Shown here: piece by piece, positions 10,809 to 18,846 of the stretch
Numbering within the stretch: position 1 is the stretch's first letter
How the letters are laid out: each line of letters starts with the position of its first letter
From: Rubellimicrobium arenae
GTDB lineage: Bacteria; Pseudomonadota; Alphaproteobacteria; Rhodobacterales; Rhodobacteraceae
Assembly: GCF_017916275.1 (NCBI RefSeq)
Contig: NZ_JAFMST010000007.1
Coordinates: 270,477-334,476, forward strand
DNA length: 64,000 nt
Direction: 5' to 3'
Program-made: the position numbers and the translations under genes
The notes under the pieces: generated by a model
What the model was told of the DNA's origin: nothing
Database searches by the model: none
The model's input: the letters and a program-made list of their open reading frames with translations, nothing else

Positions 10809-10892
10809 GGAACCACAGTAGGTCACGTCCGCGTCACTTGCCAGCACGGGGGGCGCCGTCCTATCCACGTCGGGCCTTGGAGGACGTTCCCG

Positions 10893-12329
10893 ATGGACAT
10901 GCCCGCTCCCAGCCCCGCGATCCTGGCGCGCAAGGGCGCCATCGTCGACCGCCTGCGGCTCGTGCTGCCGCCGGGTGGCGTGATCGACGACCCCGCCGAG
11001 ACGCGGGCCTATGAATGCGACGCGCTGACCGCGTATCGCTGCCCGCCGCTCTGCGTGGTGCTGCCGACCTCGACGGCCGAGGTGTCGGCGGTGCTGCGCC
11101 TGTGCCACGAGGAGGGCGTTCCGGTCGTGCCGCGCGGCGCGGGGACCTCACTGGCCGGGGGCAGCCTGCCCACCGAGGACGCGGTGGTGCTGGGCGTGGC
11201 GCGGATGACCGAGGTGCTGGAAACCTCGTTCGAGGACCGCTTCATCCGGGTGCAGACGGGCCGGACGAACCTGTCGGTCAGCATGGAGGTGGAGGCCGAC
11301 GGCTTCTTCTATGCGCCCGACCCGTCCTCGCAGCTGGCCTGCGCCATCGCCGGGAACATCGCGATGAACTCCGGCGGCGCGCATTGCCTGAAATACGGCG
11401 TCACGACCAACAACCTCCTGGGCGTGACGATGGTGCTGATGGACGGCACGGTGGTGGAGCTGGGCGGGCCCGAGGGCGAGGCGCTGGGCCTTGATTTGCT
11501 GGCGGTGGTCTGCGGGTCCGAAGGGCAGCTGGGCGTGGTGACCGAGGCCACGCTGCGCATCCTGCCCCGGCCCGAGGGGGCGCGGCCGGTGATGATCGCC
11601 TTTGACCGCAACGAGACGGCGGGCGAATGCGTGAGCGCGGTGATCCGGGCGGGCCTTGTCCCTGTCGCCATCGAGTTCATGGATCGCCCCTGCATCGTCG
11701 CCTGCGAGGCGTTTGCCAAGGCGGGCTACCCGGATTGCGAGGCGCTGCTGATCGTGGAGGTCGAGGGTTCAGAGGCGGAGATCGCCGACCAGTTGCAGCG
11801 CATCACCGCCATCGCCCGCACCTTCCAGCCGCTGGAGATCCGCGAGGCCCGGGACAGCGCCGAGGCGGCGCGGATCTGGCTGGGCCGCAAGTCGGCCTTC
11901 GGCGCCATGGGGCAGATGGCGGACTACATCTGCCTGGACGGGACGATCCCGGTGTCGGCGCTGGCCCCGGTCCTGACGCGGATCGAGGAGCTGGCCGACG
12001 GCTATGGGCTGAAGGTGGCCAACGTCTTCCACGCGGGCGACGGCAACATGCATCCGCTGATCCTGTTCGATGCCAACAGCGCCGACGGGCTCCACAAGGC
12101 GGAGTCGCTGGGCGCGGACATCCTGCGGCTGTGCGTGGAGATGGGCGGCTGCCTGACCGGCGAGCATGGCGTCGGCGTCGAGAAGCGCGACTTGATGACG
12201 GACCAGTACCGCCCCGAGGACCTGGAGGCGCAGATGCGCGTCAAGGACGCCTTCGACCCGGAGTGGCTGCTGAACCCGGCCAAGGTGTTCCCGCTGCAGG
12301 TCAGCGAAAGCCGGAGGCGGGCGGCGTGA
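10893..12329 (+). CDS. glcD: glycolate oxidase FAD-binding subunit GlcD
   Basis: A 478-residue flavoprotein subunit that oxidises glycolate to glyoxylate. The FAD-binding (PP-loop) domain is at the N-terminus, with VVPRGAGTSLAGGSLP and IAMNSGGAHCLKYGVTTNN. The C-terminal FAD-oxidase domain carries VFHAGDGNMHPLILFD and GEHGVGVEKR, both characteristic of GlcD. GGAGG lies nine bases before the ATG. A weak promoter-like pair, TTGCCA at 10838 and TATCCA 18 bases later, precedes it. It is the first gene of glcDEF; the next start overlaps its stop as GTGA. No GlcC-type regulator or permease is adjacent. Confidence 0.95.
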   Translation: MDMPAPSPAILARKGAIVDRLRLVLPPGGVIDDPAETRAYECDALTAYRCPPLCVVLPTSTAEVSAVLRLCHEEGVPVVPRGAGTSLAGGSLPTEDAVVLGVARMTEVLETSFEDRFIRVQTGRTNLSVSMEVEADGFFYAPDPSSQLACAIAGNIAMNSGGAHCLKYGVTTNNLLGVTMVLMDGTVVELGGPEGEALGLDLLAVVCGSEGQLGVVTEATLRILPRPEGARPVMIAFDRNETAGECVSAVIRAGLVPVAIEFMDRPCIVACEAFAKAGYPDCEALLIVEVEGSEAEIADQLQRITAIARTFQPLEIREARDSAEAARIWLGRKSAFGAMGQMADYICLDGTIPVSALAPVLTRIEELADGYGLKVANVFHAGDGNMHPLILFDANSADGLHKAESLGADILRLCVEMGGCLTGEHGVGVEKRDLMTDQYRPEDLEAQMRVKDAFDPEWLLNPAKVFPLQVSESRRRAA

Positions 12330-13444
12330 ACGGCGTGCTGACCCCCCGCGACGAAGGCGAGCTGGCGGCGCTGGTGCGCGAGGCGCGCGGGCCGCTGGCG
12401 CTGGGCGGCGGCTTCACCCGTGGGCTGACACCCGAGGGGACGCCGGTCTCCACCGCCGGGCTGTCGGGGATCGTGCTGCACGAGCCCGGCGCTCTGACGC
12501 TGGTGGCCCGGGCCGGGACCCCGGTCGCCGAGGTGGAGCGAGTGCTGGCCGGGGCGGGGCAGCGCCTCGCCTTCGAGCCGATGGACCTGCGGCCCCTGCT
12601 GGGCACCGAGGGCGAGCCGACGCTGGGCGGGGTGATCGCCACCAACGGCTCGGGCCCCCGCCGCGTGCAGGCGGGCGCGGCGCGGGACGTCGTGCTGGGC
12701 CTGCGCTTTGTCGACGGGACCGGGACCGTGGTGTCGAACGGCGGGCGGGTGATGAAGAACGTGACCGGCCTCGACCTCGCGCGGTTGCTCGCCGGAAGCC
12801 ATGGGACGCTGGGCGTCATTACCGAGGTGGCGCTGAAGGTGCTGCCCGCGCCCGAGGCGACGCTGACGCTGGCGTTCGGGGGGCATGACCCCGCCAAGGC
12901 GGTGGCCTGCCTGTCGGCGGCGCTGGGCTCGCCCTTCGAGGTCGCGGGGGCCGCGCACGACGCCGAGGCGGGCGTGACGCGGCTGCGGTTGGAGGGCTTT
13001 GCCCAGGCGGTGGCGGTGCGGGCCGAGCGGCTGGCGAAGCTGCTCAAGGCCTGGGGCGCCGCCGAGGTCCTTGAGGGACCCGGCCCCTGGGCGGCGATCC
13101 GCGACGTGACCGACTTTGCCGGGCGCGCGGGCGATGTCTGGCGGCTGTCGGTGCGCCCGTCGGCGATGGGGCAGGCCCTGGCTCTGGCCGGAGGGGCGCA
13201 GCGGATCGACTGGGGCGGCGGACGGGCCTGGGTCCTCGTGCCGGAGGGCACGGACCTGCGGGGGCGGCTGGGGGCGTTCGGCGCGCGGGCCGTGCTGGTC
13301 CGCGCCGCGCCCGAGACGCGGGCCGCCCTGGGCACCTTCCCGCCCGAGACGCCCGCCGTCGCGATGCTGTCCCACCGGCTGCGGCAACGGTTCGACCCGC
13401 GCGGCCTGTTCAATCCCGGCCTCATGGAGGCCCGGGCGGCGTGA
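12326..13444 (+). CDS. glcE: glycolate oxidase FAD-binding subunit GlcE
   Basis: The second FAD-binding subunit of glycolate oxidase, 372 residues, with the FAD-binding domain (PLALGGGFTRGL, GGVIATNGSGPRRVQAGAARD, GGRVMKNVTGLDLARLLAGS) and a shorter C-terminal part ending FDPRGLFNPGLM. The GTG start overlaps the glcD stop as GTGA, so translation is coupled. GlcE has the same PP-loop fold as GlcD but lacks the long oxidase domain and depends on GlcD and GlcF to form the membrane-associated complex. Confidence 0.95.
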   Translation: MNGVLTPRDEGELAALVREARGPLALGGGFTRGLTPEGTPVSTAGLSGIVLHEPGALTLVARAGTPVAEVERVLAGAGQRLAFEPMDLRPLLGTEGEPTLGGVIATNGSGPRRVQAGAARDVVLGLRFVDGTGTVVSNGGRVMKNVTGLDLARLLAGSHGTLGVITEVALKVLPAPEATLTLAFGGHDPAKAVACLSAALGSPFEVAGAAHDAEAGVTRLRLEGFAQAVAVRAERLAKLLKAWGAAEVLEGPGPWAAIRDVTDFAGRAGDVWRLSVRPSAMGQALALAGGAQRIDWGGGRAWVLVPEGTDLRGRLGAFGARAVLVRAAPETRAALGTFPPETPAVAMLSHRLRQRFDPRGLFNPGLMEARAA

Positions 13445-13468
13445 CGTGCCGCCCCGACAGGTGACCTT

Positions 13469-14803
13469 ATGCAGACCTTCTTTTCGCCCGAGCAGCTATC
13501 GGACCCCGGCACCGCCGAGGCCAACAAGATCCTGCGGTCCTGCGTCCATTGCGGATTCTGCACGGCCACCTGCCCCACCTACCAGGTGCTGGGGGACGAG
13601 CTGGACAGCCCGCGCGGCCGCATCTACCTGATGAAGGACATGCTGGAGTCCGGGCGCGACCCCGATCCGGCGACGGTGAAGCACATCGACCGCTGCCTGA
13701 GTTGCCTCGCCTGCATGACGACCTGCCCGTCGGGGGTGCATTACCGGCATCTGGTGGATCACGCGCGGGCCTATATCGAGGAACGCTACAAGCGGCCCTG
13801 GTCGGACCGTGCGATCCGGCGGCTGCTGGCCTGGGTGCTGCCGCATCCGACGCGGTTCCGGCTGGCGCTGCTCGGCGCCAAGATCGGGCGACCCTTCGCG
13901 GGCCTGCTGCCGGACCCACGGCTGCGGGCGATGGTGCGGATGGCGCCCCGGGCGATCCCGCCGGTGAGCCGCGCCGAGGACCCGCAGACCCACCCCGCCC
14001 GCGGCGAGCGGCGGATGCGGATCGGCCTGCTGACGGGCTGCGCGCAGCGGGCGCTGAACCCCGGCATCAACGAGGCGGCGATCCGGCTCCTCCAGCGCGC
14101 CGGGGCCGAGGTGGTGATCCCGCGCGGCCAGGGCTGCTGCGGCGCGCTGACCCACCACATGGGCAAGGAGGATGAGGCCAAAGCGATGGCGGCGGGCAAC
14201 GTCCGCGCCTTTGCCGCCGAGCACGCGCGGGAGCCGCTTGATGCCATCATCGTCACCGCCTCCGGATGCGGAACCACGGTGAAGGATTGGGGGCACCTGC
14301 TGGCCGGGACGCCCGACTCCGGGGCGGCGGAGGCGATGGGGGCGCTCGGGCGCGACGTGACCGAGGTGCTGGCCCGGCTGGACCTGCCCGAGCTGCCCGA
14401 GCGGGACGTGAAGGTGGCCTACCACTCGGCCTGCTCGCTCCAGCATGGGCAGCGGGTGAAGGTGGAGCCGGTCGCGCTTCTCCGGAAGGCGGGCTTCCGG
14501 GTGGCCGAGCCCAGGGGGGCGCATCTTTGCTGCGGGTCGGCGGGCACCTACAACCTCCTGCAGCCCGAGATCGCGGGCGAGCTGGGACGGCGCAAGGCCG
14601 CCACGCTGGAGGCCACCACGCCCGACGTCATCGTCGCCGGGAACATCGGCTGCCTGATGCAGATCGGCGGCAAGACGAACCTGCCCGTTTGCCACACAGT
14701 CGAGCTTCTGGATTGGGCATATGGGGGTCCCCGCCCTGCAACACTTGACGGAATAATGACAGGTCAGGACCTGCGCCCTAGTTTGGCCACACCAGCCGCG
14801 TAA
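13469..14803 (+). CDS. glcF: glycolate oxidase iron-sulfur subunit GlcF
   Basis: The electron-transfer subunit, 444 residues. Two ferredoxin-type clusters are visible near the N-terminus: CVHCGFCTATCP (about residues 27-38) and CLSCLACMTTCP (about 77-88). Two CCG domains follow, with GCCGALTHHMG and HLCCGSAGTYNLLQ. It passes electrons from the flavin subunits to the respiratory chain. AGGTGA precedes the ATG, 24 bases after glcE. The operon ends here; the 57-base gap before the protease gene shows no clear terminator. Confidence 0.95.
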   Translation: MQTFFSPEQLSDPGTAEANKILRSCVHCGFCTATCPTYQVLGDELDSPRGRIYLMKDMLESGRDPDPATVKHIDRCLSCLACMTTCPSGVHYRHLVDHARAYIEERYKRPWSDRAIRRLLAWVLPHPTRFRLALLGAKIGRPFAGLLPDPRLRAMVRMAPRAIPPVSRAEDPQTHPARGERRMRIGLLTGCAQRALNPGINEAAIRLLQRAGAEVVIPRGQGCCGALTHHMGKEDEAKAMAAGNVRAFAAEHAREPLDAIIVTASGCGTTVKDWGHLLAGTPDSGAAEAMGALGRDVTEVLARLDLPELPERDVKVAYHSACSLQHGQRVKVEPVALLRKAGFRVAEPRGAHLCCGSAGTYNLLQPEIAGELGRRKAATLEATTPDVIVAGNIGCLMQIGGKTNLPVCHTVELLDWAYGGPRPATLDGIMTGQDLRPSLATPAA

Positions 14804-14860
14804 CGCTGCACCCAAGGGACGGCGGTCAACGCCCGTCCCCAGGGACAGCGGAGAGAACGG

Positions 14861-15688
14861 ATGCGCGTGGCAGGCTGGCTGCTGGCGCTCGCGCTGGCTA
14901 TGCCGGCGGCTGCGCAGGACACGGGGCTTCACAGCCTCGCCACGACCGCCGAGGCGGCAGCCTGGGACGCGGTCGGGCGGCTCGACATCGGGGGCAAGGG
15001 GTTCTGCACCGGATCGCTGATCGCGCCCGACCTCGTGCTGACCGCCGCCCACTGCCTTTACGACAAGCGCACCGGCGCTCCGGTCGATCCGTCCGCCATC
15101 GAGTTCCGGGCCGGCCTGGTCAACGGCCATTCGGTCGCGTCGGGGATGGCGCTGCGGGCCGTGGCGCATCCCGCCTACCGCTTCGACCCCTCGGCCGGCG
15201 CGTCGGAAAGCCGGAACGACCTCGCCCTCGTGGAGCTGGCGCAGCCGATCGACGACGGAGCGATCCGGCCCTTCGAGACCGCCCCCGAGGTGCAGGCCGG
15301 CGCGGAGGTGAGCGTCGTCTCTTACGCCTTGGGCCGGGCCGAGGCTCCGTCGCGCGAGGATTCCTGCGGCGTCCTGGGCCAGCAGAGGGGCGTCTTCGTC
15401 CTGACCTGCGACGTCGATTTCGGCGCGTCTGGCGCACCCATCTTCCAGATGGACGGGAGCATCGCCCGCATCGTCTCGGTCGTGTCGGCCAAGGGGGAGC
15501 TGGGGGGACGCCAGGTGGCGCTCGGCACCTCGCTGACCGAGCCGTTGGCCGAGCTCGAGGCGGCCTTCGAGGCGTCCGGGGGCGACGCGCCGGTGCGGAC
15601 GGCGCGGGCCGAGGGGACGGCCGCCCTGAAAGCAAGCTTCGTCACCGCGCAGGGGGACTTGAACGCGCAGGCCACGCTTCCCAGATAA
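14861..15688 (+). CDS. secreted trypsin-like serine protease
   Basis: A 275-residue protein with a Sec signal peptide (MRVAGWLLALALAMPAAAQ, cleavage likely after AAAQ). The S1/V8-like catalytic triad is visible: His in LTAAHCLYD, Asp in ESRNDLALVEL and Ser in FGASGAPIF. The serine motif GASGAP replaces the GDSGGP of digestive trypsins, as in bacterial V8-like peptidases. It is expected in the periplasm or outside the cell. GGAGAG precedes the ATG. The end of this gene seems to hold the heat-shock promoter of the next gene (CTTGAAC at 15658), so the two may be read together and separately. Confidence 0.85.
   Translation: MRVAGWLLALALAMPAAAQDTGLHSLATTAEAAAWDAVGRLDIGGKGFCTGSLIAPDLVLTAAHCLYDKRTGAPVDPSAIEFRAGLVNGHSVASGMALRAVAHPAYRFDPSAGASESRNDLALVELAQPIDDGAIRPFETAPEVQAGAEVSVVSYALGRAEAPSREDSCGVLGQQRGVFVLTCDVDFGASGAPIFQMDGSIARIVSVVSAKGELGGRQVALGTSLTEPLAELEAAFEASGGDAPVRTARAEGTAALKASFVTAQGDLNAQATLPR
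15658..15686 (+). promoter_or_regulatory. putative RpoH (sigma-32) promoter for the Hsp20 gene
   Basis: CTTGAAC at 15658-15664 and CCCAGAT at 15680-15686 are separated by 15 bases. The family consensus is CTTGAAA, 11-16 bases, CCCATNT, so six of seven positions match in each box. The boxes straddle the end of the protease gene. A start site about seven bases downstream would give a leader of about 85 bases, the size expected for the thermometer that follows. Confidence 0.6.
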
Positions 15689-15693
15689 CGCTT

Positions 15694-15781
15694 ACCGGGG
15701 CGCCGATGCCGGGTCCCGGAACGACAGGCCAGTCCCCCCGTGGGATGGTCCCACCGTTATCGCTCAATGAGGATGACCATG
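15694..15781 (+). promoter_or_regulatory. ROSE-type RNA thermometer in the Hsp20 leader
   Basis: The last hairpin pairs GTTATCGCT (15756-15764) with AGGATGAC (15770-15777) around a CAATG loop. Inside it, TCGCT faces the Shine-Dalgarno AGGA with one unpaired G, which is the conserved UYGCU/AGGA core of ROSE elements. A second hairpin, GTGGGA-TGG-TCCCAC, occupies 15740-15754, and a GC-rich stem-loop can form around 15694-15719. ROSE elements block the ribosome site at low temperature and melt on heat shock; they are known from alphaproteobacterial small heat-shock genes. Pairing was assessed by eye, without a folding calculation. Confidence 0.7.
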
Positions 15782-16246
15782 CGCAGCTTTGACCTTGCCC
15801 CGCTTTACCGGGCGACCGTCGGCTTTGACCAGATCGCCGACCTGATGGACCGCGTGCTTGCGACCACCGCGTCCGAAACCAACTACCCGCCCTACAACAT
15901 CGAGAAGCTCGCCGACGGCTCCTGGCGCATCTCGATCGCCGTGGCCGGCTTTGCCAGCGACGAGCTGTTCGCCGAAGTGCGCGAGAACGCCCTGATCGTG
16001 ACCGCCAAGAAGGCGGACGACTCGACCGAGCGCAAGTTCCTGCACCGCGGCATCGCGACCCGCGCCTTCGAGCGCCGGTTCCACCTGGCCGACCATGTCC
16101 GCGTGACGGGCGCGTCGCATGTGGACGGGATGCTGCACATCGACCTCGTGAAGGAAGTGCCGGAGGCCCTGAAGCCCCGTCGCATCGAGATCGCGAAGGC
16201 CGGCGTGCAGGACGCGAACCTCGTGGAAGCCAAGGCCGTCAACTGA
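15779..16246 (+). CDS. Hsp20/alpha-crystallin small heat-shock protein
   Basis: A 155-residue ATP-independent holdase of the IbpA type that binds unfolding proteins. The alpha-crystallin domain covers about residues 40-130 (PPYNIEKLADGSWRISIAVAG, FLHRGIATRAFERRFHLADHV). The N-terminus MRSFDLAPLYRATVGFD is standard for the alphaproteobacterial class A group. The ATG at 15779 was chosen over in-frame ATGs at 15767 and 15773 because AGGA ends five bases before it and the thermometer core masks exactly that site. A strong terminator follows the gene. Confidence 0.93.
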   Translation: MRSFDLAPLYRATVGFDQIADLMDRVLATTASETNYPPYNIEKLADGSWRISIAVAGFASDELFAEVRENALIVTAKKADDSTERKFLHRGIATRAFERRFHLADHVRVTGASHVDGMLHIDLVKEVPEALKPRRIEIAKAGVQDANLVEAKAVN

Positions 16247-16289
16247 GGCGCGGGCCCGCAAGGGCAACCGGCCGGACGGAGTTGATCGG

Positions 16290-16320
16290 GGGCGTGGACC
16301 GCAGGGTCCACGCCCTTTTT
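16290..16320 (+). terminator. Rho-independent terminator after the Hsp20 gene
   Basis: A perfect 11-base-pair stem (GGGCGTGGACC at 16290-16300 with its complement at 16305-16315) closes a GCAG loop and is followed by TTTTT. It lies 44 bases after the Hsp20 stop. Confidence 0.9.
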
Positions 16321-16935
16321 CGTGTGCGGAGCGTAGCCCCTGCCCTGCGGGGACGGACTCCGGAGCCGCGCCGGGAGGCCAGGCCACGGCGCGGGGGGCG
16401 CGTGCTCGACGCGCGGCGGCTGGGTCTTTGCGGCCCCGGACCGGGGACCTCCCAGGGGGAACGGGGCCTGCGCGTTCCCATGAAACAGCTCTTGCCCGCG
16501 AAGCCTGTCTCCGGAACCGGAGCCTCGGGCATGGAGTGGCCAATGGACCGAGCCGCGCGGGACGGCTGGCCCTTCCTCGGGCCGTCCCAGGGGGACAGGC
16601 GGCTCCCGTGCCGGGCGGGCGTGGCCCGCGATGGCCTGCCCCCGATGGGGGCCGCAAGGCCGGGGTGGCGAACGGAGGACCTGTCCGGATCTCGTGGCGC
16701 AGAAGGTCGCAGGCGAAGGTTAACGGCCCCTGACGGCACCGGACGGCGGGCCATCCGGGCGCGCAACGCCCCCTGTCGGGCGCCAGTCCGGAGCCAGTCC
16801 AGGGTCTGTCGGGACCCGGACCGGGAACCATCGGCCCCGTCCTACATTGTCCCGGCGTCTGGCCCCGCGACCCGTGGGACGCTGCGGCATCATTGCGCGA
16901 CGGCCCGGCCCGTCCGCCAACCAAAGGAGACGGCC
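16321..16935. other. 615-base gap without a supported gene
   Basis: Between the Hsp20 terminator and glsB no reading frame has recognisable protein content; those that stay open are Arg/Pro/Gly-rich as expected from GC-rich noncoding DNA. The stretch contains many short GC-rich inverted repeats and no match by eye to RNase P, tmRNA, 6S or SRP RNA cores. It must hold the glsB promoter. A structured noncoding RNA or an eroded gene is possible but unsupported. Confidence 0.4.
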
Positions 16936-17190
16936 TTGGGCTTCATCTGGACCCTCATCATCGGACTCATCGCGGGCGCGCTGGCCAAGCTGATCATCCC
17001 CGGCCGGCAGGGCGGCGGGATCATCGTGACGATGCTCCTGGGCGTCGTGGGCGCCTTCGTGGCGACCTGGCTCGGGCAGGCGCTGGGCTGGTACGCGCCC
17101 GGCGAAGGCGCGGGGCTGATCGGCGCCGTCGTGGGGGCCATCATCGTGCTCCTCATCTGGGGCGCCCTGCGCGGCCGGCGGAACGTCTGA
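16936..17190 (+). CDS. GlsB/YeaQ/YmgE family stress-response membrane protein
   Basis: An 84-residue protein with three hydrophobic segments and the family pattern IWTLIIGLIAGALAKLIIPG, GGGIIVTMLLGVVGAFVATWLG, and GLIGAVVGAIIVLLIWGALRG with a basic end. Such proteins are small inner-membrane proteins induced in stress or stationary phase; their mechanism is unknown. The start is TTG at 16936 with AAGGAG six bases upstream; no ATG is available at the conserved N-terminus. The yidB-like gene follows 66 bases later. Confidence 0.85.
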   Translation: MGFIWTLIIGLIAGALAKLIIPGRQGGGIIVTMLLGVVGAFVATWLGQALGWYAPGEGAGLIGAVVGAIIVLLIWGALRGRRNV

Positions 17191-17256
17191 CCCCTTTGGC
17201 GGCGGGCCCCGGCCCGCGCCCATCAACAGCGACGCGACCAACAGGAGGACATATCC

Positions 17257-17796
17257 ATGGCTCGTAGCGGCTTTCCTTCGATGACGGCCCTTCTGGGGCT
17301 TCTGGCTGTCGCCGGTTACCAGAACCGCGACAAGATCTCCGAGATGCTGAACAACCGTGGCGCCGGCGGTGGCATGGGCGGCGGCATGGGCGGAATGGGC
17401 GGTGCCTCGGGCGGCGGGCTTGGCGGCCTGCTGGGCGGGCTGGGCGGCCAGGGCGGCGCCGGGGGCGGCCTGGGCGGGCTGCTGGCCGGGCTGGGCGGTG
17501 GCGCGGCCGGGGGCGGGCTGGGCGGCCTGCTGGGCGGCGGCCTGAACGAACTGGACGGCCACATGCGCCAGAACGGGCGCGGCGAGGTCATGGATTCCTG
17601 GGTCGGCACCGGTCCCAACCATTCCATGGAGCCGCACGACCTGGAGGCCGCGCTCGGCCCCGACGTGCTCCAGGACCTCGAGGAGCACACCGGCCTGTCG
17701 CGGAGCGAGATCCTGTCGCGCCTGTCGCGGGAGCTGCCCCACGCGGTGGACCAGTACACGCCCGACGGACGGATCCCGGACCGCAACATGTTCTGA
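17257..17796 (+). CDS. YidB/DUF937 family protein, glycine-rich
   Basis: A 179-residue protein with a short hydrophobic N-terminus (MTALLGLLAVAGYQNRDKI), a long Gly/Leu-rich low-complexity middle (residues about 36-95, repeats of GGLGGLLGG) and a conserved C-terminal domain (DSWVGTGPNHSMEPHDLEAA, then TGLSRSEILSRLSRELPHAVD). That C-terminus defines the YidB/DUF937 family, whose function is unknown. AGGAGG stands upstream. It may be cotranscribed with glsB. The glycine-rich section is coded by imperfect DNA repeats and could vary in length between strains. Confidence 0.85.
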   Translation: MARSGFPSMTALLGLLAVAGYQNRDKISEMLNNRGAGGGMGGGMGGMGGASGGGLGGLLGGLGGQGGAGGGLGGLLAGLGGGAAGGGLGGLLGGGLNELDGHMRQNGRGEVMDSWVGTGPNHSMEPHDLEAALGPDVLQDLEEHTGLSRSEILSRLSRELPHAVDQYTPDGRIPDRNMF

Positions 17797-17810
17797 GGCC
17801 CCGGCCCCGG

Positions 17811-17849
17811 AGCCTGGCCCCAGAGCTTGGCCCCAGAGCCTGGCCCCAC
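17811..17849. repeat. three tandem copies of a 13-base repeat
   Basis: AGCCTGGCCCCAG, AGCTTGGCCCCAG and AGCCTGGCCCCAC follow one another without gaps, just after the yidB-like stop. Copies differ at one or two positions. The array sits between that stop and the terminator hairpin. Confidence 0.85.
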
Positions 17850-17862
17850 GGCGTAGCCATCG

Positions 17863-17890
17863 GGGGCGTCTCCATGCGGAGGCGCCCCTT
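17863..17890 (+). terminator. terminator hairpin after the YidB gene
   Basis: GGGGCGTCTCC (17863-17873) pairs with GGAGGCGCCCC (17878-17888), one G-U pair, around ATGC, followed by TT only. The stem is strong but the T-run is short, so efficiency is uncertain. Confidence 0.55.
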
Positions 17891-17997
17891 GTCGCATCCG
17901 GGGTCCGGCCCGGCGGTGCGGGCGGGCCGCGGGACAAGGCCGCCTGCCCGTGCTAGTCCCGCGCGGACCTGTCCGCACGCGATGAACGAGGCCCCGC

Positions 17998-18747
17998 ATG
18001 ACCATCACCAACGAGGACGACCTCGAGGACCTGAAGGCGATCGGCCGCATCGTGGCCAACACCCTCCAGGCCATGGGCCGGGCGATGGAGCCCGGCATGA
18101 CGACGCGGGAGCTGGACGGGATCGGCCGCGCGCTGCTGGAGCGCGAGGGCGCGACCCCCGCCCCCGAGTCGACCTACGACTTTCCGGGCGCGACCTGCAT
18201 CAGCGTCAACGAGGAGATCGCCCATGGCATCCCGGGCGACCGGGTCATCCGGGCCGGCGACCTCGTGAACATCGACGTGTCCGCCTCGTGGAACGGCACC
18301 TTCGCCGACACCGGGGCCACGTTCCGCGTGCCGCCGGTGCGGCCCACGCTCGACCGGCTGTGCCGGGACGGCCGCCGCGCCATGCAGGTCGGCATCGCGC
18401 AGGTGGGCCATGACAGGCCGCTGGCCGGGATCGGGGCGGCCATCGGCCGCTTTGCGTCCGAGCGCGGCTACACGCTGATCCGCAACCTCGCCAGCCATGG
18501 GGTCGGCCGGTCGCTCCACGAACACCCCGAGGAGATCGCGACCTGGCCCACGCGCGGCGACCGGCGGCGGATGCACAGGGGCCTCGTGCTGACGGTCGAG
18601 CCGTTCCTCTCCCGGGGCGGGATCTGGGCGACGGACGGCGCGGACGGCTGGACGCTCTACAGCCAGCCCCCCGCCCCCGTCGTGCAGTACGAGCACACCG
18701 TCGTCGCGACGGAGCGGGAGGCGATCATCGTCACGCTGCCGGGGTGA
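17998..18747 (+). CDS. map: type I methionine aminopeptidase
   Basis: A 249-residue pita-bread metalloprotease that removes N-terminal methionine. The five metal ligands are recognisable: Asp in VNIDVS, Asp in FADTG, His in ASHGVGRSLHE, Glu in TVEPFL and Glu in QYEHT. The N-terminus lacks the zinc-finger extension of some MetAPs. It appears monocistronic: a terminator lies upstream and polA is convergent. A dyad GCGGAC-CT-GTCCGC at 17963-17976 lies in its leader. Because Rhodobacterales often have two map copies, this may be the secondary one; the window cannot tell. Confidence 0.92.
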   Translation: MTITNEDDLEDLKAIGRIVANTLQAMGRAMEPGMTTRELDGIGRALLEREGATPAPESTYDFPGATCISVNEEIAHGIPGDRVIRAGDLVNIDVSASWNGTFADTGATFRVPPVRPTLDRLCRDGRRAMQVGIAQVGHDRPLAGIGAAIGRFASERGYTLIRNLASHGVGRSLHEHPEEIATWPTRGDRRRMHRGLVLTVEPFLSRGGIWATDGADGWTLYSQPPAPVVQYEHTVVATEREAIIVTLPG

Positions 18748-18846
18748 CGGCGCAGGCGGCCCTACTGGATGCGGGGACCGCTTGGCACGAAGGGGAAGGG
18801 GCGTCCCCGGCGGGGAACGCCGGTCGCGCCGGGACCCGGCTTCGGC

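Noticed and set aside
16321..16935. Possible RNase P, tmRNA, 6S or SRP RNA in the gap before glsB
   Set aside because: None of the conserved cores of these RNAs was found on either strand.
17203..17218. GCGGGCC-CC-GGCCCGC hairpin after glsB
   Set aside because: Two-base loop and no T-run; probably chance in GC-rich DNA.
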